From contig NZ_CP011071.1 of the NCBI RefSeq assembly GCF_000963865.1, positions 934,501 through 998,500 on the forward strand: 64,000 bases of DNA, written 5' to 3'. Made by a program: the position numbers and the translations under genes. The notes beneath the pieces were generated by a model that was not told the origin of the DNA, did no database searches, and saw only the letters and a program-made list of their open reading frames with translations. Below, piece by piece: positions 46,738 to 56,885 of the stretch. This DNA is from Flagellimonas lutaonensis (GTDB taxonomy: Bacteria > Bacteroidota > Bacteroidia > Flavobacteriales > Flavobacteriaceae). The stretch's first letter is position 1, and each line of letters starts with the position of its first letter.

Positions 46738-49700
46738 TTCAAGGTGTCTTCTAATTCGGTTGAATGTTCTTTTTTATCTTGATCGGATTTTTCTTCGCCA
46801 TTTATGGAATGAATGCCCTGCGCAGTCAGGTGCTTCTCTTCAATTTGTTCCTTAATGGCCCGCTCCACTTCTTCCTTTGAGACCTTTCTACCGGTTTTCA
46901 GCCACTTGCCGAATACTTTTACATTATTGTTGAATGATAGCAGCAGAGGCAACATTATCAACGTCAGTACGGTCGCAAAACCAATACCGTAGGCAATAGA
47001 AATGGCCATGGGCTTCAAAAACTGGGCTTGACGGCTTTTTTCGACCAACAAAGGGGCCAAACCGGCAATGGTGGTGACCGAGGTCAAGAATATGGCCCTA
47101 AAGCGTGAACGACCCGCTTCAAAAATTGCCTCATCAAAGGTCATTCCCCTTCTAAGGTTGCCATTGAACTTGCCTATCAGTACCAGCCCATCGTTGACCA
47201 TGATACCAATAAGGGCTATGATGCCCAGCATTGACAAAATATTGATGGGGAAACCATGCAGCCAATGCCCCCAAGCGACCGCTGGCAAACTGAAGGGCAC
47301 AAGAATCAACAATAAAAGGGGCTGGCTAAAGCTTCTAAAGGTAAACGCGATGGTTATGTATATCAAGAACAGGACCGTCAAACCCACAAAGTTCAATGAG
47401 TTCATCAACTTATTGCGTTCTCGGTTCTGCCCTTCATACGATGCCGTAATCGAAGGGTATTTTGACTGTATTTCGGGCATTACCTCATTTTTGATCCATG
47501 CCATGATATCGGGGGCACTGGTCTCATCAGGATTTTTGAGGTCAGCAGAAATTCTTATTTCACGTTGTCCATCGAGGTGATTGATAGCTACCTCACCCCT
47601 TTCAATACTATAGTTGGCAATCTCTTTTAGGGGAACGCGACTGCCCGAAGGGGTTAAAATACGCATCTCGTCCAAATCGACAATAGAGGCACGGTTGTCG
47701 CGGTCGTACCGCACCCATACGCGAATCTCATCTTGACCCCTTTGAAATCTTTGCGCCTGCACCCCAAAAAAGCCTGCCCGTACTTGATTCATGACCGAGC
47801 GTAGGTCTAACCCCAACAAATAGGCATTCTCCTTAAGTTTAAGCCTTACTTCCTTGATGCCTGCAGGGTCATTGTCGGCAACATCCTTCAACAGGGCATT
47901 GTCCTCAAGGGCCACTTTCAATTCTTGCTTTGCCGCTTTCAATTCATCAATATTATTGCCCAGAAGTGATACCGAGACAGGATCACCTCCAAAATTGCCG
48001 CCCGAACCATAGATCAAGCTTTCGACCCCAACTACAGGGCCAACCAATTCACGTAGCCTACCGGTGACCATATCGGCCCTAATTTCATCTGGCCGTTCTT
48101 CTCCAGGAAGCAGGTTTATGACCAGTGTCGCGGCAGATGAGCCGGGCCCAATGTTCTTTATCACGTTCTCGAAAAGCTGCTTGTCTGTATCCTTAAGGTA
48201 TTGATCTGTCAGTTCTTGGTTGACAATTTTGGCTTTTTCTTCAATGAAACTTATGATAGAGTCTGTCACCGTTACCGGCGTTCCATTTGGCATTTGCAGC
48301 TCAATGGCCACCCGGTCACTTGCAATGCGCGGAAAAAATGCCGTTCTGATGATGCCTCCCCCAATGGAGCCAAAGGTCAACAACAACACCATAACAAAAA
48401 GCGCAAAGGTCAACAACTTATAGTCAAGTGCAAAGCGCAAGGCAGGGCTGTACCAGTTATCGCGCATATACACCATGGCCCTATCGCCCATTCTGTTGAT
48501 GATCCGCAATTTGGCAAAGACCTTTGCAATGCCCTTTTTGGGTTTGTTGCTCTGAGGCTGTAGTGCCTTTGAATGCGCCAAGTGAGCCGGTAATATAATG
48601 AGCGCCTCGACCAACGACACCACAAGGGTCAAAATGACGATGACCGAAACCTCGCCGAAGAAATCACCTATACGCCCATCTAAAAAGAGGAAGATTGAAA
48701 ATGCCAAAATAGTGGTGATAATGGCCGATACTATGGGCGGTATTACTTCCATGGTGCCGTCTATGGCAGCCTGAATGGGGTTTTTACCTTTCTCGTAATG
48801 CTGGTATATATTTTCTGCTATGACGATTCCATCATCCACCAAAATACCAATAACGATGATCATACCGAACAGCGACAGCACATTGATGGTTACATTGAGC
48901 ATGGGGGCAAACACAAACATTCCCAAGAAGGCTATGGGCAATCCGAAAGCAACCCAAAATGCCAATCTTGTGTTCAAGAACAGAGACAGAAACACCAACA
49001 CCAAAATCATACCCATAATGGCGTTCTCCGTCAAAAGTTGGGTCCGCTGTGTAAGTACTTTAGACAGGTCGCTGATTACATTCAGTTGAACATTCTCATA
49101 CTTCTGGTTAAAGTCTTCTATATACTCCTTGACCTTTTCTGCAGCACCTATCAGATCCTCGCTGTTGGTACTGGTAATGGTGACATTGACCGCAAGATTT
49201 CCGTTGAAATAGGTTGCGTTGGGGGTTTCTGAAAAACGGTCACGAATGGTTGCCACATCTTTCAGTCGGATAGTTTTGCCAGAGGCATCGGCCCTAACAA
49301 TAAGGTTTGAAAGCTCGTCACCGTAGTACGAACGATTGTTCGCACGAATCAAATACTCTTCAGCCTCGGTCTTGATATTGCCCCCGGTCACCAAAATATT
49401 GGCGTTGCCAACGGCCTGCGCCACTTCACTGAAAGAAATGTTATAGGCAAGAAGGCTGTTCTCGTCAACCGCAATCTCTATTTCTTCGTCAGGATACCCC
49501 GACAACTCAATTTGAGAGATTCCTTCAATGGCCCTTAAATCGTTTTCAATCTGTCGCCCAATCTGTTTTAAGGTAGCCAATGGCACATTTTCACCGCTTA
49601 TCGCAAAACTGATGGTCTGCCTGACCGCTTCTAATTTGGATACCACCAAGGGCTCCATGCCCGATGGAAAAGTAGGAACCCTATCAACGGCATTCTTTAC

Positions 49701-50024
49701 CTCGAGCAACATGAAATCTATATCTCTTCCCTTTTCGATTTCAACATTTATGGATCCAGAGTTTTCACGGGATGCGGAAGTGACCCTATCAACGCCTTGC
49801 AACCCCTTTAGGTTGTCTTCTATCTTAAGCACGATACCCTCTTCCACCTCTTGGGGAGAGGCCCCCGGGTACGTAATGCTGATGAGAATGTTCTTCGATT
49901 CCGTTAGCGGAAAAAATGAGGATTTTAATGATAAGGCCCCAACAATACCAAAGATGAAAAATGCCACGATAATGGCATTCACCGCCACATGGTACTTTAT
50001 AAAATATTCAATGACCTTTCTCAT
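46734..50024 (-). CDS. RND-family efflux transporter, inner-membrane pump (AcrB/HAE type)
   Basis: A 1096-residue protein with 12 predicted membrane helices and two large periplasmic loops. Typical motifs are ITYPGASPQEVEEGIVLKIE near residue 48, GIMVNDGLVLIGKFN and GILVDDGIVIAENIYQHYEKG in helix 4, LPAHLAHSK and GLAPLLVEKS. The C-terminal 80 residues are a charged tail (KEEVERAIKEQIEEKH, ending SDQDKKEHSTELEDTLK) that is longer than in AcrB. Driven by proton flux. The substrate may be drugs or other compounds, which cannot be told from the sequence. Overlaps its neighbours by 4 bp on each side. Confidence 0.95.
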   Translation of the reverse strand: MRKVIEYFIKYHVAVNAIIVAFFIFGIVGALSLKSSFFPLTESKNILISITYPGASPQEVEEGIVLKIEDNLKGLQGVDRVTSASRENSGSINVEIEKGRDIDFMLLEVKNAVDRVPTFPSGMEPLVVSKLEAVRQTISFAISGENVPLATLKQIGRQIENDLRAIEGISQIELSGYPDEEIEIAVDENSLLAYNISFSEVAQAVGNANILVTGGNIKTEAEEYLIRANNRSYYGDELSNLIVRADASGKTIRLKDVATIRDRFSETPNATYFNGNLAVNVTITSTNSEDLIGAAEKVKEYIEDFNQKYENVQLNVISDLSKVLTQRTQLLTENAIMGMILVLVFLSLFLNTRLAFWVAFGLPIAFLGMFVFAPMLNVTINVLSLFGMIIVIGILVDDGIVIAENIYQHYEKGKNPIQAAIDGTMEVIPPIVSAIITTILAFSIFLFLDGRIGDFFGEVSVIVILTLVVSLVEALIILPAHLAHSKALQPQSNKPKKGIAKVFAKLRIINRMGDRAMVYMRDNWYSPALRFALDYKLLTFALFVMVLLLTFGSIGGGIIRTAFFPRIASDRVAIELQMPNGTPVTVTDSIISFIEEKAKIVNQELTDQYLKDTDKQLFENVIKNIGPGSSAATLVINLLPGEERPDEIRADMVTGRLRELVGPVVGVESLIYGSGGNFGGDPVSVSLLGNNIDELKAAKQELKVALEDNALLKDVADNDPAGIKEVRLKLKENAYLLGLDLRSVMNQVRAGFFGVQAQRFQRGQDEIRVWVRYDRDNRASIVDLDEMRILTPSGSRVPLKEIANYSIERGEVAINHLDGQREIRISADLKNPDETSAPDIMAWIKNEVMPEIQSKYPSITASYEGQNRERNKLMNSLNFVGLTVLFLIYITIAFTFRSFSQPLLLLILVPFSLPAVAWGHWLHGFPINILSMLGIIALIGIMVNDGLVLIGKFNGNLRRGMTFDEAIFEAGRSRFRAIFLTSVTTIAGLAPLLVEKSRQAQFLKPMAISIAYGIGFATVLTLIMLPLLLSFNNNVKVFGKWLKTGRKVSKEEVERAIKEQIEEKHLTAQGIHSINGEEKSDQDKKEHSTELEDTLK

Positions 50025-51154
50025 TGCAAAGCGGTTTGATCTTTTTCTTCAAACACCTTGACCAACATACCGGGATAGGCCCCTGTCACGGGTTTGGCAA
50101 CGATTGGAGTATTATCGGGAATATTCTTGACCACCACCGTCTTTTCGCCAAAATAGACCGGCTTTACATCGATCACATCCAAAACGGAGTCCCGAACCAC
50201 AAAAACCTGATTGTTCTCAAGCAGTAACGATCGGTCAATTTCTATGGCATTCTCTTCTTGCTTGGCGTTCAAATTTGCCTCGAGGTATTGGCCTTCTCTC
50301 AATTGATCATCCCTTACCTCAATAAACACTGTTATGGTCTGGGAGGCTTGGTCGACCCTACCGTTGATCCGCACTACCTTACCCTCATACTTTTGGGTTT
50401 TATCCAAGTTATGGAGCGTAACCTTCTCGTTCACTTTTAAAAAATCACCATACGTCTTACTAACGGCAACCTGTAGCTCGTACACACCCGTGTTTATAAA
50501 CTCACCCAACTTCTGCCCTGCCCTTACCAAGGTCCCCTCAGTAACCAAGGCTTCTGTCAAAACACCATCAAAAGGAGCATAAATGGTATATTTCGAAAGG
50601 CGTTGCTCAAGGTTTTTAACGTTGTAATAGCTGCTTAATACTCCACGTCCGGTGATGAAATACTTTTCTTTTTCAGATGTTATTTCAGGCAGTTCGGGTG
50701 TAGGTTTTGACAAGTCAAAGTTGGCAAGGTAATCTTGCCACTTTCCAAAGTGCTCAGGGTAGTCTAATTGCAGGTCGGGCATTATGGAAGTAATCAGATT
50801 GTATAGGTTGCTCTTGGCCGATTGTACGCTGGCATAGTGTTCAGAAGCGTCAATTTTAATGAGCACTTCGCCTTTTCTGTATTGCTGGCCCGTTCTAAAC
50901 AATCTACTGCCATTTCTAAAGACGCCCTGCACCTCAGCGAACAACTCGACCCTTCGTTTGGCCATCAAATTGCCGTTCGCCGGAATTATAATCGGAACCA
51001 GGCCATTCTTTACCGTATCGACAAAAACCGTCTTCACCACTTTCTGTGGCTTTGGTCTGTTATCTTTTTTACTGTTTGCTATCAAACGTGCCCCTAGTAT
51101 CGAGGCAACGATTATTACGATTCCGGCGAGAACCGATAGAATTACTTTCCGCAT
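50021..51154 (-). CDS. Periplasmic adaptor (membrane fusion protein, HlyD/AcrA type) of the RND pump
   Basis: A 377-residue protein with one N-terminal membrane anchor (VILSVLAGIVIIVASILGARL, residues about 4-24). Split biotinyl-lipoyl halves (about 60-95 and 190-230, YAPFDGVLTEALVTEGTLVRAG) flank a shorter helical hairpin, then a beta-barrel (about 235-310) and membrane-proximal domain. First gene of the operon adaptor, pump, channel. Start at 51154. No local regulator gene such as TetR or MarR is adjacent. Confidence 0.93.
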   Translation of the reverse strand: MRKVILSVLAGIVIIVASILGARLIANSKKDNRPKPQKVVKTVFVDTVKNGLVPIIIPANGNLMAKRRVELFAEVQGVFRNGSRLFRTGQQYRKGEVLIKIDASEHYASVQSAKSNLYNLITSIMPDLQLDYPEHFGKWQDYLANFDLSKPTPELPEITSEKEKYFITGRGVLSSYYNVKNLEQRLSKYTIYAPFDGVLTEALVTEGTLVRAGQKLGEFINTGVYELQVAVSKTYGDFLKVNEKVTLHNLDKTQKYEGKVVRINGRVDQASQTITVFIEVRDDQLREGQYLEANLNAKQEENAIEIDRSLLLENNQVFVVRDSVLDVIDVKPVYFGEKTVVVKNIPDNTPIVAKPVTGAYPGMLVKVFEEKDQTALQ

Positions 51155-51270
51155 GAACGTGGTCGATTAGCTTTTTGCAAAGCTATTGTCAAACCCAAGT
51201 GCAAACGGTTAAATATTTCATAAAATGTCTGCACAAACTGGTGAACGACAACAAGGTTCGGGCAAACAAC

Positions 51271-51296
51271 AAAAAAGGGGATGCAAAAGCACCCCC
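51271..51296 (-). terminator. Rho-independent terminator after the LRR gene
   Basis: On the minus strand GGGGGTGC pairs with GCATCCCC around a TTTT loop (51277-51296) with one G-T-type mismatch, followed by TTTTTT (complement of 51271-51276). Confidence 0.75.
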
Positions 51297-51323
51297 TAAC
51301 CAAACAAACTAAAGTATAACTAA

Positions 51324-52226
51324 CTACTCATTATTGTCAATATCGTCTTCAAATTTGGTATCGGCCATTCTGGTCTTGTCAAAATCGATGGTCTTGAAGT
51401 TAGGGTTGTACTTGCTCTCATCGGTATCGAATACCAAGAACTGGTTTTTGTCCATCGACTGGAGACCTTTGAACGAATTGAAACGATTATTCTGTATCTG
51501 AAGGATCTTTAGGCTTGCCAATTGGCCAAATTCTTCAGGAATCTCGCCTCCCAAGTGGTTGTTGGCAAGAACGAGTTCTTTAAGCTTCGCCAATCTGCCC
51601 ATTTCTTGCGGTATGCCTCCTTCAAGGCTGTTTTCAAACAAGCCCAAAATTTCCAACTGTGATAGGTTTCCAATCGAGTTGGGAATGATTCCCTTTAAAT
51701 TATTGCTCGAAAGGTTCAACACCTTCAATTTCTTCAGCTCACCGAACCCTTCTGGAATTGGTCCGCTCAAGAAATTGTTGAACATTGAAAACTCCTCTAA
51801 GTTCTTTAGGTTTCCTATTTCATCGGGTATTGCACCCTTTATTCTGTTCATTTCAAGTTTGAGCACCCTTAATTTCTCTAACCTGACAATATCTTTCGGC
51901 AGTACGCCCGTGATACTGTTGAAGGCTAGGTTAAGGTGCTCGAGGTGCTTGAGTTCGCCAATCGTCTCTGGTAACGAACCATTTAAATTATTGGCAAACA
52001 GATTGATGCCCACCACATGTTGGTCTCGGATCTCAACACCCTTCCAAGTAGATACAGGTTCCGATAAATTCCATGGATGGGTCCATTCGGCACCGTTGGT
52101 GCTCTCGTAGATATCCATCAATACGGCACGTTCGTTCGAAACCACATCATCTGCTAAAACCGGCTCGCCTATACATATAAATAGCGCGATTAAAAGTATA
52201 GATCTTCTCATGGCTCTCAAATTCAT
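51324..52226 (-). CDS. Secreted leucine-rich-repeat protein
   Basis: About 300 residues. I place the start at ATG 52226 (MNLRAMRRSILLIALF) or 52211 (MRRSILL), giving a signal peptide that ends VLADD. The open frame continues to 52274, but that would bury the signal. After a cap (RAVLMDIYESTNGAEWTHPW) come about eight plant-type LRRs of 23-24 residues (such as LKVLNLSSNNLKGIIPNSIG, LEILGLFENSLEGGIPQEMG). An acidic C-terminal tail (FEDDIDNNE) follows. The family is common in Bacteroidota and is often secreted or surface-bound. No sorting domain is visible at the C-terminus. Function unknown, presumably protein or glycan binding. Confidence 0.88.
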   Translation of the reverse strand: MNLRAMRRSILLIALFICIGEPVLADDVVSNERAVLMDIYESTNGAEWTHPWNLSEPVSTWKGVEIRDQHVVGINLFANNLNGSLPETIGELKHLEHLNLAFNSITGVLPKDIVRLEKLRVLKLEMNRIKGAIPDEIGNLKNLEEFSMFNNFLSGPIPEGFGELKKLKVLNLSSNNLKGIIPNSIGNLSQLEILGLFENSLEGGIPQEMGRLAKLKELVLANNHLGGEIPEEFGQLASLKILQIQNNRFNSFKGLQSMDKNQFLVFDTDESKYNPNFKTIDFDKTRMADTKFEDDIDNNE

Positions 52227-52361
52227 ATATAAGAATTTACTTACAAAGTAAAAGAAATGTACGACAAATCCCAAATAATCTGGGTGTAAGTACCCGATTT
52301 TGTTGTGAAAGTGATAAAAGTTGTGGTGTACGGCCTCTTTTACCGCACAAAACTTATGTTT

Positions 52362-54269
52362 TTAGGTGTCAAGAGCCAATTGAAGTGCTTCCCAGTGCTG
52401 CATAAGCGCTTCGAGTTGTTTCTTTTTATTGTGATAATCATCAAAGAATTTTGGCTCTGCCGAAACGGTGTCATAATCCATAAGCAGTGAATGGTCCATA
52501 TCGGCAATGTCTTTTTCAAGTGCCGTTATCTGTTTTTCAACTTTTGAGATTTTGTTCTGAAGAGACTTTCTTTTCTTTCGGGCCTCATAATCTTCCCTTC
52601 CTGAAGTAGTAGCGCTTTTGTCCGTGGATAAAGAATCCCGTTTTTCAATTTCACGAAAACTGTCGACCTCACGCTGATCCAAATAGTAGTCAATATCACC
52701 TAGGTATTCTTTGACCCTTCCGTCTTTGAACTCGTACACCTTGTTGGTGAGCCCTTGCAGGAAATCACGATCGTGCGACACCAAGATCAAGGTGCCCTCG
52801 AAGTTCTTCAACGCCTCTTTCAGTACGTTCTTCGATTTGATGTCAAGGTGGTTGGTCGGCTCGTCCATGACCAGCACATTGAACGGCTGCAAGAGCAGTT
52901 TGGCAAGTGCCAATCGGTTTCGCTCACCACCAGACAGCACCTTAACGTATTTTTCCACCTCATCGCCCCCAAAAAGAAAAGAGCCCAAAATATCTCGAAC
53001 CTTGCTCCGGTTGTTTTCGTTGGCGGCATCGATCATGGTGTCAAGCACCATTTTCTCGCCATCAAGATATTCAGCTTGGTTCTGCGCAAAATAGCCGATT
53101 TGTACGTTGTGGCCGATTTTTAGATGGCCACTATGGTCCAACTCGCCCACCAATATTTTGGCCAATGTGGTCTTGCCCTGCCCATTTTGCCCCACAAAGG
53201 CAATCTTGCTATCACGCTCGATCAGCAAATCAACATTTCGCAGCACCTCTTTTTCTCCATAGCTCTTGCCTACTTGCTTTAGCTCAGCGATAATTTTACC
53301 CGGTGTAACAGAAACAGGGAATCGTACATTCATGACACTTTGGTCATCGGCATCGACTTCTATCCGCTCCATCTTATCAAGTTTTTTGATAAGCGACTGT
53401 GCCATTGAGGCCTTGGTCGATTTGGCTCTAAAACGTTCGATCAAACGCTCGGCCTGTTGGATCTCGCGTTCTTGGTTCTTTTGGGCATTCAATTGTTGCG
53501 CTATCATTTCGGCCCTAAGCTGAAGATACTTTGAATAGGGCTTGTTGTAGTCATAGATTTTGCCCAACGATATTTCGATGGTGCGATTGGTCACATTGTC
53601 AAGAAACATCTTATCGTGCGAAACAATGACAACTGCCCCCTGGTAGTTCTTCAAAAACTGCTCTAACCAAATGATCGATTCTATATCTAGGTGGTTGGTA
53701 GGTTCGTCCAACAGCAACACCTCGTTGTCTTGAAGCAGCAGTTTTGCAAGTTCAATGCGCATTCGCCAACCACCCGAAAAGGTAGTGGTCTGCCTTTCAA
53801 AATCTTCTTGTCGAAACCCAAGGCCCAACAGAATCTTCTCTGTCTGACCCTGGTAATTGTAACCGCCCAATATTTCGTACCGATGGGTCAATTCGTTCAA
53901 ATCGACCATAAGCTGGTGGTAGGCCTCACTCTCGTAATCGGTTCTCTCCGCCAACTTTTGGTTGACCGCTTCCAATTGGGCCTCAAGGGCCTTGATTTCA
54001 TGAAAAGCCTGGTATGCCTCCTCCATAACGGTACGCCCGTGCTCAAAGTCGATGTCCTGCCTCAGAAACCCAACTTTTACCTCTTTGTTGGCGGCAATGC
54101 CGCCCTCATCTGGTTCCATCTGACCCGCCAAAAGCTTCAAAAGTGTCGACTTGCCCGCACCATTCTTTCCGATCAACCCCACGGCATCACCAGGGTTTAG
54201 GCGAAAGCTGATTTCCTTAAAAAGATATTCGCCGCCAAAAGAGATGGAGAGATTGTGTACGTTCAACAT
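52362..54269 (-). CDS. ABC-F family ATP-binding protein
   Basis: A 635-residue soluble protein with two ABC domains: Walker A GLIGKNGAGKSTLLKLL near residue 35 and FVGQNGQGKTTLAKIL near residue 365, signature sequences TFSGGWRMRIELAKLLL and VLSGGERNRLALAKLLL, and DEPTNHLD in each. A linker with charged helices joins them (about 240-310), and a C-terminal coiled coil (about 560-630, LQNKISKVEKQITALEKDIADMD) is typical of the Uup/YheS-like branch. ABC-F proteins act on the ribosome rather than as exporters. Antibiotic resistance is possible but not indicated. Confidence 0.95.
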   Translation of the reverse strand: MLNVHNLSISFGGEYLFKEISFRLNPGDAVGLIGKNGAGKSTLLKLLAGQMEPDEGGIAANKEVKVGFLRQDIDFEHGRTVMEEAYQAFHEIKALEAQLEAVNQKLAERTDYESEAYHQLMVDLNELTHRYEILGGYNYQGQTEKILLGLGFRQEDFERQTTTFSGGWRMRIELAKLLLQDNEVLLLDEPTNHLDIESIIWLEQFLKNYQGAVVIVSHDKMFLDNVTNRTIEISLGKIYDYNKPYSKYLQLRAEMIAQQLNAQKNQEREIQQAERLIERFRAKSTKASMAQSLIKKLDKMERIEVDADDQSVMNVRFPVSVTPGKIIAELKQVGKSYGEKEVLRNVDLLIERDSKIAFVGQNGQGKTTLAKILVGELDHSGHLKIGHNVQIGYFAQNQAEYLDGEKMVLDTMIDAANENNRSKVRDILGSFLFGGDEVEKYVKVLSGGERNRLALAKLLLQPFNVLVMDEPTNHLDIKSKNVLKEALKNFEGTLILVSHDRDFLQGLTNKVYEFKDGRVKEYLGDIDYYLDQREVDSFREIEKRDSLSTDKSATTSGREDYEARKKRKSLQNKISKVEKQITALEKDIADMDHSLLMDYDTVSAEPKFFDDYHNKKKQLEALMQHWEALQLALDT

Positions 54270-54334
54270 TTCGGTAATCTTTGTTACAGATTGGGTGTGA
54301 CCAAATTTGTAATTTTGCCCACAAAGCGCTGCAA

Positions 54335-54727
54335 ATGTTAAAAAAAGGAAGCAAACTGTACAGTATTTTAACAGGAAGTTGCCCTCGCTGCCATCAAGAG
54401 AGCATGTACGTCAACCACAATCCATACAAGATTTCATCGCTATTTGAAATGCATGAAAAATGTGCGAATTGCGGACTCAAATATAAGATGGAACCCTCTT
54501 TTTTTTACGGGGCCATGTATGTAAGCTATGCCGTTGGGGTCGCTTTTGCCGTGGCCGTTTTTGTTATTTCTTTTTTGTTCATTGGCACCTCGCTCAAAAA
54601 CACTTTTTTTGCCATTATTGGCACATTGGTGGTTTTCATGCCGGTAATTATCAGGTTGTCCAGAAATATTTGGATCAACTTTTTCGTCAAGTTCGACGCT
54701 ACCAAGATCAGTAATCAATCTGCATAG
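54335..54727 (+). CDS. DUF983 family membrane protein
   Basis: About 130 residues from ATG 54335. The longer frame from 54281 has an unlikely N-terminus. A zinc-ribbon-like part has GSCPRCHQESMYV and HEKCANCGLKYKMEPSFFYGAMYVSY, then two membrane helices (about residues 65-85 and 92-110). The Cys pairs, the GAMYVSYA stretch and the length are typical of DUF983. Function unknown. It overlaps the 3' end of the FAD oxidoreductase gene by 13 bp convergently. Confidence 0.88.
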   Translation: MLKKGSKLYSILTGSCPRCHQESMYVNHNPYKISSLFEMHEKCANCGLKYKMEPSFFYGAMYVSYAVGVAFAVAVFVISFLFIGTSLKNTFFAIIGTLVVFMPVIIRLSRNIWINFFVKFDATKISNQSA

Positions 54728-55770
54728 TATTTTTGACCAAACCGAAGGATGTCCATTTCTGTATCGAGCGGTCTTTTGTGCTCGATGAAGTTGAACAACT
54801 GTTGGGAAGCATACGGGCCTATCAATACCCCCCGTGACCCAAACCCGTTAAGCACATACAGGTTTTTAAACTTTGGATGTTGACCGACCAAAGGCCGTCT
54901 ATCTGCAACAGTGGGGCGAATGCCCGCCACATGGCCGGTTACCTCAAACTCAGCTTTCAAAAAGGTCTTCAGTTTTTGCTGCAGCTCTTTCTTGGCAGCC
55001 TCAGTTGGTGTATTGGTCCTGTCTTTCCATTTGTAGGTAGCACCTACACGATATTGGTCGTTGCCCAGGGGTATGATAAAGACCGAAGACTTTATCACAT
55101 TTTTTTCTGCCAATTCAGGGCAATGTATGGTCAGCAACTCGCCTTTGGTACCGTTCAACGGCAAATAGTTGAAATAGGGATTATGCTTTAAACCAAAACC
55201 GGTTGCAAACACCACCTGTTTTGCCCTCAAGCCGCGATAGTCCACAAAATCTTCGGATATCCCAAGCTTTGAAAAATCAAAGCGCTCTTGGGTCAGAATC
55301 GCTTTGGAAGACAAATACCGAGCATGGGCGCTTATCAATTTTTCGGTATCTAACCGACCGGTTGCCAACACCTGTCCGTACCCAAAGGGGGCGTCGATGT
55401 GTGGGTTATTGTTTTCAAGGATTTTGGGAGAAAGAAATTGTCCAAGTCCGGGTTTGTCAATGGCCTCAAACCATAGGTTCTGCTCTTCAATTGAGGCAAA
55501 CCGCCTTAAGACCGGAAGCTTGGTGTCCAATTCAACATTTAACTTTCGCTCCATTCGTTGGTAGAACGGAATGGAATTCTTCATCTGCTCTGCAGCCTTC
55601 CAGGCCATCGTGAACCGTTTTAATATGACGGGGTTGTACAACCCGCCCGCCACCGCAGAGGCCTTTTGCGAGTCATCGGTAAAAACATGAAAAGACTTGC
55701 CCTGTTCTTCAAGCTGCTCGCAGAAAGTGCTGCCTGCCAAGCCCAACCCTACGACCAAATAATCAAGCAT
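54715..55770 (-). CDS. NAD(P)/FAD-dependent oxidoreductase (DAO family)
   Basis: About 351 residues from ATG 55770 (MLDYLVVGLGLAGSTFCEQL), which puts the dinucleotide motif at the very N-terminus as usual. The frame extends nine codons further. DAO-fold landmarks: ASAVAGGLYNPVILKRFTMAWKA, LPLNGTKGELLTIHCPE, and near the end HVAGIRPTVADRRPLVGQHPKF with LYVLNGFGSRGVLIGPYASQQL. It resembles the C-terminal oxidase part of MnmC, but without the methyltransferase domain. Substrate unknown. It follows gldN on the same strand with two hairpins between. Confidence 0.87.
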   Translation of the reverse strand: MLDYLVVGLGLAGSTFCEQLEEQGKSFHVFTDDSQKASAVAGGLYNPVILKRFTMAWKAAEQMKNSIPFYQRMERKLNVELDTKLPVLRRFASIEEQNLWFEAIDKPGLGQFLSPKILENNNPHIDAPFGYGQVLATGRLDTEKLISAHARYLSSKAILTQERFDFSKLGISEDFVDYRGLRAKQVVFATGFGLKHNPYFNYLPLNGTKGELLTIHCPELAEKNVIKSSVFIIPLGNDQYRVGATYKWKDRTNTPTEAAKKELQQKLKTFLKAEFEVTGHVAGIRPTVADRRPLVGQHPKFKNLYVLNGFGSRGVLIGPYASQQLFNFIEHKRPLDTEMDILRFGQKYYAD

Positions 55771-55827
55771 AGGGCAAATGTATCGAAGATTTGCCAAAGG
55801 TTTTTACATATGGTCATCAATAAAGAA

Positions 55828-55904
55828 CGCCGCACAAAATTGTGCGGCGCCTGTTTTATTGAATTGGAATGTATTTTGGATGGGATTCCGCCCTTTGGCG
55901 GAAT
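55828..55904. terminator. Two strong hairpins downstream of gldN
   Basis: CGCCGCACAA (55828-55837) pairs with TTGTGCGGCG (55840-55849), and ATTCCGCC (55885-55892) pairs with GGCGGAAT (55897-55904). Neither is followed by a perfect T-run, though on the minus strand the first runs into TTCTTTATT. They probably end the gldKLMN transcript or mark attenuation before the FAD oxidoreductase gene. Confidence 0.6.
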
Positions 55905-55962
55905 TAATTCAGTCAATCTGTTTTGAATTCACACTCATCGTGCGCTTCAAAACAGGACTTCA

Positions 55963-56871
55963 TTAATACGCCCACATATCCTGCTCCCTGTTACGGATGC
56001 CTTCTTTAATTCTATTGGCCTCCAACAACTGGAACAGTGCGTTGTCTGCAATGTAATCGGAAATCTCTCGATCGCCGTGAACATTCTCCTCTTTATAGAT
56101 GACAGCATTGAACCTTCTGGCATTCAACAGCATATCGAACGATATGGGGCGTGCAGAATTCTGCTGGTTGTATACCTTGGCCTCATGCAATATCTGCCGG
56201 GCACTCGGGTACCAAACCCAGAACAATTCTACCTTGTTCTCCCCTGGATCCATCGATTCATCATCGATAAAGTTGACATCCGGTGCGACGGGAGCGATGC
56301 CCAGCAAGCGGTATTTCAGCTCGCCTTGTCGCTTGTCAAAGTACCAGATACCTTTGATACGGTATTCTTCAATATCGGCTGCGGTCAAGTCTCTTCTGTT
56401 AATGAACTCTTCAGAGATTTGCTCACCTGCGTTCAATTGCTCGTACCCGAGGTCAGTGGTATCGACTTTCTGCAACGTGGCCTTCAGATCATCAAAATTT
56501 CGCTTTTCAGTGAAATATGAGTCGGTGTAAACATCGGTCAGCTTGCCATTTTTGATGTTCTTCATCAATACATGATACAGCGACCTCCTGTCTTTTCCGA
56601 TACCGATGGTATCGGTAGGATAATACAGCGGAAAGTTTACACGTTCGTCAAGATCAATGACTTCCCATACGGTCTTTGACCAGAGAATATCTCTGTCATC
56701 AACATAACCGTACTCTAATGGGGCATCATTGTCCATGGCCAATTGGGCCTCGGTCTTTTTACCGATATCTTCTGGCTTCTTGGCATTCAAGATGTTTGCC
56801 TGTGCCATCATCGAGGCCGGTAAAAGACTCAATGCTCCGACAATCAATACACTTTTCCAATTCATGATCAT
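55963..56871 (-). CDS. gldN: Gliding motility / type IX secretion protein GldN
   Basis: A 302-residue protein with a signal peptide (SLLPASMMAQ, ending about residue 24). The mature sequence follows the GldN/PorN pattern: YGYVDDRDILWSKTVWEVIDLDERVNFPLYYP near residue 54, LYHVLMKNIKNGKLTDVY, RIKGIWYFDKRQGELKYRLLGIAPV, FWVWYPSARQILHEAKVYN and LNARRFNAVIYKEENVHGDREI. Periplasmic component that forms the ring with GldK. ATG at 56865 is an alternative start. Last gene of the cluster, 14 bp after gldM. Confidence 0.96.
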   Translation of the reverse strand: MIMNWKSVLIVGALSLLPASMMAQANILNAKKPEDIGKKTEAQLAMDNDAPLEYGYVDDRDILWSKTVWEVIDLDERVNFPLYYPTDTIGIGKDRRSLYHVLMKNIKNGKLTDVYTDSYFTEKRNFDDLKATLQKVDTTDLGYEQLNAGEQISEEFINRRDLTAADIEEYRIKGIWYFDKRQGELKYRLLGIAPVAPDVNFIDDESMDPGENKVELFWVWYPSARQILHEAKVYNQQNSARPISFDMLLNARRFNAVIYKEENVHGDREISDYIADNALFQLLEANRIKEGIRNREQDMWAY

Positions 56872-56885
56872 TCTTCTATAACTTA